This document shows positions 17,274-26,600 of a stretch of 64,000 bases of DNA, one piece after another. The stretch comes from Olivibacter jilunii (GTDB lineage: Bacteria; Bacteroidota; Bacteroidia; Sphingobacteriales; Sphingobacteriaceae): the NCBI RefSeq assembly GCF_900607235.1, contig NZ_LR027852.1, positions 186,001-250,000 of the forward strand, in the 5' to 3' direction. Below the pieces are notes generated by a model. It ran no database searches. It was not told the DNA's origin and saw only the letters and a program-made list of their open reading frames with translations. The position numbers were made by a program, and so were the translations under genes. The stretch's first letter is position 1, and each line of letters opens with the position of its first letter.

Positions 17274-17283
17274 AAGTACTTTT
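17274..17283. promoter_or_regulatory. AAAGTACTTT operator candidate, copy 2
   Basis: The second copy of the palindrome lies 11 bases upstream of the creD ATG. A weak -7 box, TCACTTTG at 17260-17267, precedes it, so the palindrome would again cover the transcription start. Thirteen bases are identical with copy 1. Confidence 0.65.
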
Positions 17284-17294
17284 AATCTAAAAAA

Positions 17295-18644
17295 ATGGAA
17301 AATCAAAAAGAAAAAAATGGCTTACTAACTTGGTTAAGGAGGTCTGCAACAGCAAAATTAGCAATGGTTGGTTTTCTCAGTTTGCTATTACTTATCCCTT
17401 CTTCATGGGTAACTGATCTTATCCGTGAACGGCAAGGGAGGCAGAAGGAAGTCATGGACGAAATAGCAAAAAGCTGGTCAGGTAACCAAAATGTAATCGG
17501 TCCTATTTTGGTTATACCATATACGGCATTTCAACGGATTAAAGATGATAAAGGCAATATTACTATTGAAGAAGTTAAACAACATGTATTTCTAATGCCT
17601 AATAATCTCCACGTCCACGCAGACGCTCTACCGCAGCTTCTACATCGCGGAATATTTGACGCGGTCGTTTATAATGCGAAAGTATCGATTAAAGGCGACT
17701 TTGAAGAATTGGACTTAAAAAAATTAGGTATTGATCCGCAACATTTATTATGGGATAAAGCCCAGCTTCTGGTAAATGTACGAGATGTTAAAGGGCTTAA
17801 AGAGATTCCAAAGATTAATTTGGGCGATACAACGGTTGCAATGGAACCCAGCTTTTCTGATGTACGTGTCTTCAAAAATAGTCTCGCCAGCGCTATCGAT
17901 TTAAGTAAAAAGAGAAGTACCCAACGTTCTTTTAGCTTTGAACTCCAGCTTAGAGGAAGCGAAGGGTTTTCTTTAACACCTATTGGAAAGAATACCCATT
18001 TTGAATTAACCGGGAAATGGAAAGACCCTAGCTTTATCGGTAGCTATTTGCCCGAAACACGGAATATTTCTGACTCTTCTTTTGCTTCCCAATGGAACAT
18101 TCCTCATTTTAATCGTCCTTTCCCTCAGCAATGGGTGGATAATGATGGCGCTCGCTTAAGCGACGCTGAATCCGGAAATAGCTGTGGGGTAAATTTCCTG
18201 TTACCGGTAGACCAGTATCAGAAAAACATGCGTTCTGCAAAATATGCCATGTTAATTATTCTGCTTACGTTTGTATCGCTGCTATTTACCGAGTTTATAA
18301 CAAAAAGCTTTGTGAATATTGTGCAATATGTGTTGATTGGCTTGGCGATGGTGGTTTATTATACATTGCTTTTATCTTTTAGCGAGCAGCTTGGTTTTAC
18401 ATGGGCCTATATCATTGCCTCTTTGGCTACTATTATATTAATTGGTTCTTTTATTTCCACTATTCTTAAAAAGGGGAAATCTGCTATGCTGTTAACCGGT
18501 ATTCTTGCGGTTTTTTATATTTTCATATATGTTATAATTCAACTGCAGGAAATGGCTTTGTTGGTGGGGAGCATTGGCTTATTTATTGTAATAGCCATGC
18601 TCATGTATGCTTCCTCCAAGATTTCTTGGGAAAATAATGATTAG
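17295..18644 (+). CDS. creD: CreD family inner-membrane protein
   Basis: A 449-residue member of the CreD family, whose E. coli member is an inner-membrane protein linked to envelope integrity and colicin tolerance. The pattern is typical: one N-terminal helix (LAMVGFLSLLLLIPSSWVTDLI), a large periplasmic region (about 45-310) with WSGNQNVIGPILVIPY and SFELQLRGSEGFSLTPIG, and a C-terminal block of about six helices starting at YAMLIILLTFVSLLFTEF. E. coli creD is controlled by the CreBC two-component system; here a winged-helix repressor seems to take that role (inference). Confidence 0.94.
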   Translation: MENQKEKNGLLTWLRRSATAKLAMVGFLSLLLLIPSSWVTDLIRERQGRQKEVMDEIAKSWSGNQNVIGPILVIPYTAFQRIKDDKGNITIEEVKQHVFLMPNNLHVHADALPQLLHRGIFDAVVYNAKVSIKGDFEELDLKKLGIDPQHLLWDKAQLLVNVRDVKGLKEIPKINLGDTTVAMEPSFSDVRVFKNSLASAIDLSKKRSTQRSFSFELQLRGSEGFSLTPIGKNTHFELTGKWKDPSFIGSYLPETRNISDSSFASQWNIPHFNRPFPQQWVDNDGARLSDAESGNSCGVNFLLPVDQYQKNMRSAKYAMLIILLTFVSLLFTEFITKSFVNIVQYVLIGLAMVVYYTLLLSFSEQLGFTWAYIIASLATIILIGSFISTILKKGKSAMLLTGILAVFYIFIYVIIQLQEMALLVGSIGLFIVIAMLMYASSKISWENND

Positions 18645-18681
18645 CGGTGTCTAAAGGTACCATCGAACCGTTCATTTCGAT

Positions 18682-18723
18682 CATAGTGCCTGTCTGCTAA
18701 AGGTAGGCAGGCACTATGTTTTT
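18682..18723 (+). terminator. rho-independent terminator of creD
   Basis: CATAGTGCCTG (18682-18692) pairs perfectly with CAGGCACTATG (18708-18718), followed by a T-run at 18719-18723. The loop contains a CTGC/GGTAGGCA motif resembling the dispersed GC-rich repeat at 29975. Confidence 0.85.
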
Positions 18724-18786
18724 CAACCCCATTCCGCAAGCTAGCAACCGCGGGATGATATGAAAGAAGATGACGTTTTAGCCCTT

Positions 18787-20025
18787 TTAATAGTTAAGCT
18801 TATGAATTGCCGTAATGGTTCCGCCCTCTACTTTTAAACCTTTTTTAGCCGTTGCCAGATTTGCGTCAAACACATATACGAAGCTGCCTTCACTCGCTGT
18901 AGTAATGCCAATATAACCCCGTATACCGTCTAAAGGGACAAAATTGTTAATGGTAGTTACACTGGTAATGTCTTCCGGTGTCCCTGTAACCCATTTAAAG
19001 GATTTATTGCTGACATCTGCAATGGCAAATTTTCTGGCTTGTCCGTCTGTGCTATTGGGTTCGGCATATAGGGTAAGTATGAATTTATTTTCGCCTAAAT
19101 AGGTCCAAGCGGCAATGTGGTAGCCACCTGAAACTTCCTCCACATTGAAAAAGTAATTTTGGTCGAACTCTTCCGTGGTACGGTTAATTCGTACAATCGC
19201 GGAAGGATTCGTTGTTGTAAGCTGCGAATTGTTTGTAGCAGCGGCAGGGGAAAACGCATACACCTCACCTAACTCGGTTTCAACCAAACCATTTAGAAAG
19301 TAATCGCCAATGTAGCTGGTGCGATTATCTCGGATAACTTTTTCCACCTTTAACTCCGGGTAAGACAATACGGCTACCCAACTACTGTCGGGAAAAGCTG
19401 TTCCGAAAGCATCACCGCAACAACCCTTGATACTCATATACGGCGCGTATATTTTATTACCAACTTGGGTTGCCCAGGTAAAATGTGCCCGTTCGCCATT
19501 TCCAGCCAGTTGAACAATGTTTACCTGCTCTTCACCAACTACACGATATTGTCTGGCATCTACGCGATACATTTGCGAAAATTCATTACCGGATCGAGGC
19601 ACTTTCATGAGGAGAATGTCGTTTTGTGCCGGTGCAAAAACCTGTACGGTTTCCGATTTAAAGTCGGAGACCTTAACTAATTTGCCCAATGAGTCGAGGC
19701 GGTACGTTGTTACGGCACCTGGATTCCCTTGTCCGTATAACAAGCTAAAAAATCGGTTTCGATGAGTTACATAATAACGATACGACCCATCCTGCTCTAT
19801 ACCATTTCCCTGCGTGGTTATCATGCCGTTCTCTAAATCATCCGCCAGCAATAGGTAATCAGCGACGCCTTGCGTGCCTACCGGGGTAGCAGTCACGACA
19901 TATTTAGACTTGCCTGTCAGCACATCGTCCCCGTCATTTACATTAAAATATTCGAGCGGTTCATCACATGCCGCCAATTGCAAGGCAGCAAAAAAGAAAA
20001 GTAAAGATTTATAGCGTGTTTTCAT
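18787..20025 (-). CDS. DUF4374 lipoprotein linked to a TonB receptor
   Basis: A 412-residue lipoprotein; ATG 20025 gives a signal peptide with lipobox LAAC (FFFAALQLAACDEP), and an upstream in-frame start would add a non-signal extension. The rest resembles the DUF4374 family, a beta-propeller-like periplasmic or outer-membrane protein often encoded beside TonB receptors, with repeated YRVDARQYRVVGEEQV-like strands. It lies 13 bases downstream of the receptor gene and is certainly in its operon. A role in siderophore or iron-complex handling is the usual inference. Confidence 0.88.
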   Translation of the reverse strand: MKTRYKSLLFFFAALQLAACDEPLEYFNVNDGDDVLTGKSKYVVTATPVGTQGVADYLLLADDLENGMITTQGNGIEQDGSYRYYVTHRNRFFSLLYGQGNPGAVTTYRLDSLGKLVKVSDFKSETVQVFAPAQNDILLMKVPRSGNEFSQMYRVDARQYRVVGEEQVNIVQLAGNGERAHFTWATQVGNKIYAPYMSIKGCCGDAFGTAFPDSSWVAVLSYPELKVEKVIRDNRTSYIGDYFLNGLVETELGEVYAFSPAAATNNSQLTTTNPSAIVRINRTTEEFDQNYFFNVEEVSGGYHIAAWTYLGENKFILTLYAEPNSTDGQARKFAIADVSNKSFKWVTGTPEDITSVTTINNFVPLDGIRGYIGITTASEGSFVYVFDANLATAKKGLKVEGGTITAIHKLNY

Positions 20026-20038
20026 CGTTTGATCAGTT

Positions 20039-22420
20039 TTAATATTTATTAATAAAATAACGCAGTTTAACATAGAAGGCCCGGCCTGGTTTCTGTAGCG
20101 AGAAGTTGTCGTATAATCGGTTGTTAACGATGTTTTTGCATTCTAAACCGATATTATATTTTCCATTCGCTAAGGTGTAGGTTACATTTACATCCTGATT
20201 CCATTGCCGCGGAATATCACGTTTTGTCTGGGTATCCCCCTGGCTTGGCCAGGATAAATAATAAGCGTGTACATAAAGGATATTATACCCTAAACTAAGC
20301 GTATTGCCTTGTTTTCCCACATTATTAAAGAATAAGGAGGCGTCGCCATTGCCAAAAAGATAAGGCATATTGGGAATTCTATCACGGTATAGCGGACTTT
20401 CCATGGTGTATCCGTCTTCATATTTTGTATTATTGCGTAAATTCTGATAAGTCATATTTACGCCCGCCGTAAAAATATTCTTAAATGAATAACGTACTTC
20501 ACCATCAACGCCCAAATTGGTGACATCTGCCAGGTTTCCTAAGAGTTGCTTCGTTTCGTTCGGATTTAAACGTGGTCTGATAAAATCTTTCGCATTGCGA
20601 TAAAGTAGATTTCCGTCGAAACTAAAACGATGAACTTGGTTGATATGCGTTTGGTAGCTGAAACCAACGTTGAAATTATCACTTTTCTCGGGTTTCAAGT
20701 CAATATTACCCTCTAAATTCAGTAAATCACCGAATAACTCTTCTGCTTCAGGTAGTCGATAACTGCGTTCGTAAGACGCCTTCAATTGTAGATTTGGAAG
20801 AATAAAATAGGTGCTGGCAATGCCATATCCTATTTTATTGATACTGTTGCTCAATTGATTATAGGCCACATCTCCCCAACCACCACTTGGCTTATAACTC
20901 TGAGAATAATCAGTACGTTGGTAAAAGTGCTTAGCAAATACAGAAGTATTCCATTTTTCGTTAGCAGCAAACCGATACCCAAAGCCAAGTACATTCTTTC
21001 GTGTCTTCCGTGGTTGATCATAATTCTCATCTTCCGGAAATAATTCATCCGAGCCTTTGCGATTAAAGGTGGTTACTACATTGTTTAGGTTGAAAGAATG
21101 TTGCTCGTTCAGTCTGTAGGCTAGATTCGCCGTTACGATCCCATTGTTGTTTTTATATTTATACATGGACCGTTGCCTTTCGCTGCCCTCCCCAGGGTAT
21201 TCTTTAAACTGCCCAAACCAGTTATAACGACGATATGCCGTATCGATGTTCTGTTCTTCTCCGAGATTAATATTTCCGGTAATTCGTAAATCCAAACCTT
21301 TAAGAAACAGATCCTTTTTTATGTATTTAACGCTTGGCATTACAATGTTTCCTCGCCGATGCCAAGCACCGAAAACACTTTCCATGCGGGCTCCCGTCTG
21401 CACTTCGGAGAAGTTTTTACCTAGCGTCACGCCTAATAATAATTGATCAGCGAATGACTTGTTTTCCACACCTGCATTGGCAATGACTGTCTCATTGTGA
21501 TAATTATCATGAAAACGTCTTACTTTAATGTTTTGGTAAATTTGTTGGGTATACAAATCCGTTTCGGTCACGGTTACTTTGTAGTCGTTATCTGAATAGT
21601 TCTGAAATGCATTTAAGCGAAAAGTAAAACCTTTAGGTGACGTATATGCCAAATTAACGGCAGATCGATGCGTATTGAAAGAGCCATACGAATAGGAGGC
21701 GTCTAGGTAGTTCTGCTTACTGTTGTCGGTCACGATGTTTACGGCTCCTCCTAAAGCATCAGATCCCAACCAAACAGGCACGACCCCTTTATAAACTTCC
21801 ACGCGTTCAGCAAGGTTGATCGGGATATTGTTTATCTGAAAGGACGACCCGAAATTATCCATCGGTATGCCATCAATAAAAAACTTTACTTGTCTTCCGG
21901 TGAAGCCGTTAAGTGAAAAATTAAAGGTCGATCCTACGCCGCCGTTTTCCCGTACACGCACACCGGATACCCGATCCAATGCATGAGATAAATCTAACGT
22001 AGTATTGTGTAATTTGCTAGCATCCAAAGATGTCACATTGTAGGCCTGTCGATTGATCTCTTGATTGGAGGTGCGACCGATTACCGTAACTTCTTCCATT
22101 TGATTAATGTCTGGAGTTAAGCTAAAATCGACAACTAGATCGCTATTATTAAGTTGTATTGTTTTTTCTGCCTTTTTGAAACCAACTACCGATACAATTA
22201 AACGATGTTTTCCATTTGCTACTCGTTGAAGCAGGTAAATACCCTGTCCGTCGGTATGTGCAGCTGGACCATTAGTGATTTGAATGGAGGCGCCTACAAC
22301 AGGAGCCCCGTGTTCATCCATGATTTTTCCCGAAATGGAAGGTGCCTTTTTTTGTTGGGAATAGGTTGAGAAAAACAGGAGGCATAAGCTTCCCATTAGC
22401 AAAATTTTCTTAATTTGCAT
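20039..22420 (-). CDS. TonB-dependent outer-membrane receptor (siderophore type)
   Basis: A 793-residue receptor: signal peptide MQIKKILLMGSLCLLFFSTYSQQ, a carboxypeptidase-like regulatory domain (GKIMDEHGAPVVGASIQI, about 30-110), a plug domain (VSGVRVRENGGVGSTFNFSL and VEVYKGVVPVWLGSDALGG) and a 22-strand barrel ending in YVKLRYFINKY with the aromatic C-terminus expected for BAM insertion. It imports a ligand, most likely an iron complex, using TonB energy. Its partner gene encodes a DUF4374 lipoprotein. Its leader contains a strong hairpin. Confidence 0.93.
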   Translation of the reverse strand: MQIKKILLMGSLCLLFFSTYSQQKKAPSISGKIMDEHGAPVVGASIQITNGPAAHTDGQGIYLLQRVANGKHRLIVSVVGFKKAEKTIQLNNSDLVVDFSLTPDINQMEEVTVIGRTSNQEINRQAYNVTSLDASKLHNTTLDLSHALDRVSGVRVRENGGVGSTFNFSLNGFTGRQVKFFIDGIPMDNFGSSFQINNIPINLAERVEVYKGVVPVWLGSDALGGAVNIVTDNSKQNYLDASYSYGSFNTHRSAVNLAYTSPKGFTFRLNAFQNYSDNDYKVTVTETDLYTQQIYQNIKVRRFHDNYHNETVIANAGVENKSFADQLLLGVTLGKNFSEVQTGARMESVFGAWHRRGNIVMPSVKYIKKDLFLKGLDLRITGNINLGEEQNIDTAYRRYNWFGQFKEYPGEGSERQRSMYKYKNNNGIVTANLAYRLNEQHSFNLNNVVTTFNRKGSDELFPEDENYDQPRKTRKNVLGFGYRFAANEKWNTSVFAKHFYQRTDYSQSYKPSGGWGDVAYNQLSNSINKIGYGIASTYFILPNLQLKASYERSYRLPEAEELFGDLLNLEGNIDLKPEKSDNFNVGFSYQTHINQVHRFSFDGNLLYRNAKDFIRPRLNPNETKQLLGNLADVTNLGVDGEVRYSFKNIFTAGVNMTYQNLRNNTKYEDGYTMESPLYRDRIPNMPYLFGNGDASLFFNNVGKQGNTLSLGYNILYVHAYYLSWPSQGDTQTKRDIPRQWNQDVNVTYTLANGKYNIGLECKNIVNNRLYDNFSLQKPGRAFYVKLRYFINKY

Positions 22421-22470
22421 TGCTTTTAATATTGACTAAGTGTTAAAAGTTACCTGACAAAATGTTAGGA

Positions 22471-22497
22471 GGCTATACAGGTGCGAACTGTATGGCC
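22471..22497. other. hairpin in the leader of the TonB receptor gene
   Basis: GGCTATACAG (22471-22480) and CTGTATGGCC (22488-22497) form a ten-pair stem with a seven-base loop when read on the plus strand (one T-G wobble), followed by a T-rich run. On the minus strand, where the receptor is transcribed, one pair becomes an A-C mismatch. It lies between the promoter and the receptor start, so it is either a leader structure or a terminator for antisense transcription. Confidence 0.5.
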
Positions 22498-22508
22498 TTT
22501 ATTTTTGC

Positions 22509-22516
22509 CAAAGATA
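22509..22516 (-). promoter_or_regulatory. -7 promoter box of the TonB receptor operon
   Basis: Minus-strand TATCTTTG matches TAnnTTTG, 89 bases upstream of the receptor start. The leader would begin just before the hairpin at 22471-22497. Confidence 0.6.
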
Positions 22517-22553
22517 GCATCTTATTTAGAATAATTAAAAATAAATAAAATCT

Positions 22554-22919
22554 TTAATCAGTCGCCATCAACAGCTGGTGTTCTTTTCCCCATTTTTCTA
22601 ACATTCCAAGTATTGGCTTCAACCGCTGTCCGCTTTCGGTTAATTCATATTCAACACGAGGCGGGACCTCCGCGTAGACGGTACGTTTCACCAACTTATT
22701 TTCTTCCAGCTTTCGTAGTTGTAAAGTCAACATACGCTCGGTAATGTTCGGAAGTTTCTTTTTTAGCTCACCGAAGCGTAGTTTTCCATTAATTAGATAG
22801 CAGCATATCGCTAATGTCCATTGCCCACCAATAAGGTTTGCTGCATATACTTCCATGCATTCGGAGCTTAGTGCTTGTTTATTTTCGAAATTAGTTGAGC
22901 TTTCCTTTATTTTCGTCAT
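22554..22919 (-). CDS. HxlR family transcriptional regulator
   Basis: A 121-residue winged-helix protein starting at ATG 22919; an upstream in-frame TTG lies in the operator region. HxlR signatures are ECMEVYAANLIGGQWTLAIC (start of the first helix), RFGELKKKLPNITERMLTLQ (recognition helix) and the wing VPPRVEYELTESGQRL. The Cys in the first helix (SSECMEVY) is the conserved position used as a redox or electrophile sensor in the related YodB and HypR proteins. It is divergent from a flavin oxidoreductase, a usual target. Confidence 0.93.
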   Translation of the reverse strand: MTKIKESSTNFENKQALSSECMEVYAANLIGGQWTLAICCYLINGKLRFGELKKKLPNITERMLTLQLRKLEENKLVKRTVYAEVPPRVEYELTESGQRLKPILGMLEKWGKEHQLLMATD

Positions 22920-22932
22920 ACTTACATTTTTG

Positions 22933-22942
22933 TTGGTACCAA
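22933..22942. promoter_or_regulatory. TTGGTACCAA operator candidate between hxlR and the oxidoreductase
   Basis: This perfect 10-base palindrome sits 14 bases upstream of the HxlR gene start. On the minus strand, TTTG boxes at about 22965 and at the palindrome are 19 bases apart, so the site overlaps the likely hxlR promoter and would permit autorepression. Confidence 0.55.
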
Positions 22943-22982
22943 ACAATGGGATGCTAATATACCAAATCGATAGTTACCACGC

Positions 22983-22990
22983 TATTTTTG
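22983..22990 (+). promoter_or_regulatory. -7 promoter box of the oxidoreductase
   Basis: TATTTTTG matches TAnnTTTG and lies 21 bases upstream of ATG 23012. It removes an in-frame ORF start at 22988 as a candidate. Confidence 0.6.
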
Positions 22991-23011
22991 TGTGAAAGAT
23001 ATACAAGCGAT

Positions 23012-23542
23012 ATGAAAACATTAATAATCGTAATTCATTCTGATCTTAAAAATTCGGTTATCAACAAACGCTGGTTGGAAGAATTAGCAAAGTATCCCGA
23101 TCGGTATGTTGTGCATGACTTACACCAGGTCTATCCGGATGAAAAACTGGATATTATAAATGAGCAGCAGTTAGTGGAGGCCTATGATAAAATCGTATTC
23201 CAATTTCCGTTTTATTGGTTCAACTGTCCACCCCTTTTTAAGAAATGGTTAGACGAAGTGTTAACTCATGGATGGGCATACGGCAAAGGTAGTAGTTATA
23301 AATTACAAGGGAAGAAGCTGGCCATGGGCATTACGGCAGGTATTGAGGCGGAAGACTATCATCCTGCCGGAAGGTATAAATATACACTGGAACAGTTAGT
23401 CGCCCCGTTTGAGATAACGTTTGAATATGTACGGGCCGATTACCGATCTTTCTTTGCCTTTTATGGAGCAGAACATCGAGCCATCCCTCAACGAGTGGAA
23501 CAAAGCGCCCTCGACTATCTTGCTTTTATTGATGCTTTGTAA
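23012..23542 (+). CDS. NAD(P)H-dependent flavin oxidoreductase (quinone reductase/KefF-like)
   Basis: A 176-residue flavodoxin-fold enzyme that reduces quinones or other electrophiles with NAD(P)H and FMN or FAD, in the cytosol. Motifs: N-terminal strand TLIIVIHSD, the FMN and quinone-site segment KIVFQFPFYWFNCPPLFKKW and the GKKLAMGITAG strand. The start at ATG 23012 follows a promoter box. Transcribed divergently from an HxlR-type regulator, which probably represses it until a reactive compound is sensed. Confidence 0.93.
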   Translation: MKTLIIVIHSDLKNSVINKRWLEELAKYPDRYVVHDLHQVYPDEKLDIINEQQLVEAYDKIVFQFPFYWFNCPPLFKKWLDEVLTHGWAYGKGSSYKLQGKKLAMGITAGIEAEDYHPAGRYKYTLEQLVAPFEITFEYVRADYRSFFAFYGAEHRAIPQRVEQSALDYLAFIDAL

Positions 23543-23570
23543 AGAGAATACGTTGCTAATTAATAAAGTT

Positions 23571-23605
23571 TAACCAAGACAGGTTTGTGCGACCTGTCTT
23601 GGTTA
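23571..23605. terminator. bidirectional terminator between convergent genes
   Basis: A 14-pair perfect stem, TAACCAAGACAGGT (23571-23584) with ACCTGTCTTGGTTA (23592-23605) and a seven-base loop, lies between the oxidoreductase and the convergent receptor gene. No long T-run follows, so efficiency is unclear. Confidence 0.65.
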
Positions 23606-23672
23606 AGTGAATAAAAAGCAGAACCCTCTTTATTTCCAATTAAGTCTGGATGTGATATGCCTCTTAATACTG

Positions 23673-26600
23673 CTAGAAGGCATAACGTAGTCCTAATTGC
23701 ACTTGAAAAGGATTGCCATTTAAATTAGACACACCGGTCGTGCCATTCATGTTATAGACATACTGTAATGCATCCGGGTCGAAACTCTTAATGCTGTAAA
23801 TGTTCTGTTTACCTAAGTTATGTCCTACGCCCCAGTTTTTATTGAACATATTGGCAATGTTGAAAATATCCACAGACACTTCCAGCCCATGTGTTTTATA
23901 GAAACGAAACATTTTGGCGAGGCGTAAATCGAAAACCCCATAAAAGTTATTGATACCACCATTACGTTCTGCAACTTTGCCTAGGTTTTTATTAATATAA
24001 TCTTTTACGCTTTGTTCAGCTTCCGGATTATTTAAGATGGCATTGATACCGTCACGAATATATTCCGGTGTATTTGGGCTATTGGGATTATAAATAAAGG
24101 CAAGATCGTTCGATGAAACGAAATCGCCGTTCATGTTGCCGGCTACAGCAAGTGAATAACGTGTACCGCCAATGCCACTAAAACGTAGACCAATCGTGAT
24201 GCCATGGATACTCGGCGCCGTACCGTAGAAGACGACCTTATGGCGGAATTGGTTGTCAGAATAGGCCATGCCACTTAGGTTTCGAGGATCGTCGCGCACC
24301 ATCAGCGATAGCGTGGCGGTATTAGCAACATTACCATTATATGAAGTATTGTCTTTTGTATCGTTCCAAGTGTAGGAAACATTGATTTGCCCATCCTTAT
24401 AGTAGCGATAGGTTCCGTCTACAACAAAGGTATAAGAGTTTACTTTGCCATCGCTATTCATTTCCAAAACGCGCCCTAATTTAGATGTTTTTCGGCTATT
24501 TACCCAGTTGGCAGCACCGTTGTCTTCCCGGATACTTTCTGCAGGTACATAAACCCCTCTATTATCCTCCGCAGCAATCCTAAAATAAGGTTGATCAACC
24601 ATATTACGATCAACGTACATATAATTGTTCCGTGCCCATGTTCCATAGGCACTGATACCTATCCGCAGTGTCGGTGTGAAAAAATGGTTGATGGAGAGGT
24701 TTGCTTTATAAACTGTTGGTACTTTAACGTCTGCGCTGTTTGTGTTAATAGTGACAAGCTTTTCTATGCTAGAGTTGTTGATTAAATCACGTCCAGGGGC
24801 AGTGTTTGGATCATTACGGTAATTGGGGAAGTTTACCGTAGGCATCAAGCTTGGATCGGTAATGTCTACACCCGCTATACGAGTACCATCAAATAACATA
24901 TTGTTCAACATGGAGTAAGGATTCAGGTTGGAACCGAAAATACCCGCCCCGAAACGAATAATGTCTTTTCCTTCATCGTTTATATTCCAATTGAATTGGA
25001 TACGTGGTTGAATTTGAAACGTATTGATACCGTTGTCGGTAGCAATACTCAACTCATCGTAAACGAGCTGATTGAAATTGGCTTTTCGTAAGTAGCGGGT
25101 ATTATCAAATCGGATACCTGCCACCAGATCCAAGCCCGTTGCTAGTCGGGTTTCCATCTGCCCGTATATCCCCGCGGCCAAATTGTTCACTTTTGTATTT
25201 TCATGATCGGTCATATACACATCGCGTGCATAGCGATAAGGCGCTAGGTCGTTGAAATTGTCAAGTCCGGTAAAATAGAAACGACCGTTCATTTCACTCC
25301 CGTACCTGAAATTCATGTCTGTGTACATAATGTCAGCACCGAATGTATATTTTATCTTCTCTGTGTTATAATATAGATTGTTCACTAATTGGAATACATT
25401 GCCTTTAAACCATTCGGGAGCAAAACGTTGTCCACCCATTTGAATGGAGTTATAATATTTCTTATCACCGTCGATGGATTCTACATTCTCAACAATAACT
25501 CGTGGGATACTTTGGTTTTTTCCTATACCATCCACATTATGCATAACCTCGGTACTCTCATAGAAGTGTTGTACTTTCAAATCATTTGTAAGCTTCGAGT
25601 TGACGGAGCTACGTAGCGAGGCCATCAAACTATTGTTGATGTTTTTACGATTTACGTAAGATTCGAAAGCGTTGATGCCCGAATTATCACCCTCTTGCTG
25701 ATTATCCATATCATAGATAAAATTGTTTCGGATGGTCAGCAAGTTTTTTTCATTTAACTGCCAATCCACCCGCGCAAATGCCGCATCGGTGGTTTTACTC
25801 TTATCAAAGGAACCAAAAAGAGCATTGGAATTAAACCCATATTTTTCTCGGGCTATACGGGTAAATTCATCCAGCGTTGGCTGTGTCACTTTGTATCGAC
25901 CGATATCTGCAGGATTTTGGATGTCCGCTATATAAAGTGGACGCGAATCCGCCTGATGATCCCAAGCAACAAAGAAGTGCGCTTTATCCTTAACGATCGG
26001 TCCTCCTAAAGAGAAACCATATTGATAAGTCGAAAATTTTTGGGAACGAGGGGTCCCATTTAAGTTGTACTTACTCGATAACCAGTCGGTACGTACAAAA
26101 GTAAACGCACTTCCCGAAAGCGTGTTAGTGCCTGATTTTGTAACGGTTGTAATACTTCCACCACCACTTCTTCCATTCGTTACGTCATATTCATTCGTAA
26201 CCACTTTGAACTCCCTGATCGCTTCCATAGAAATAGAATAGGCTCCACCACTATTGCCGCCCGCAATGGTACTTCGGGATGTCATACCATCTACTGTATA
26301 GTTGGTTGAAGACGCAATCTGACCAGCCAATGTATTTCCGTTGCTTACAGGAGAAAGATCGATCAAGGACGAGAAATTACGTCCGTTTACCGGTAGTTTA
26401 GTCAGTTCGGTGGCGGTTACTGCCGTGGAAGCTCCTAAAGTTTTAATCGCATTTCTCATATCGTTACCTTGTACAACCACTTCGTCTAATTGGTTGGAGC
26501 TAGCGGCTAATTTGAAATCGACTACTAGCTCATCGCCATAATTGAGTGTATAACCCGTTTTTTTCTGCTCTGTATAACCAATGTAGGTTGCTGTAACTGT

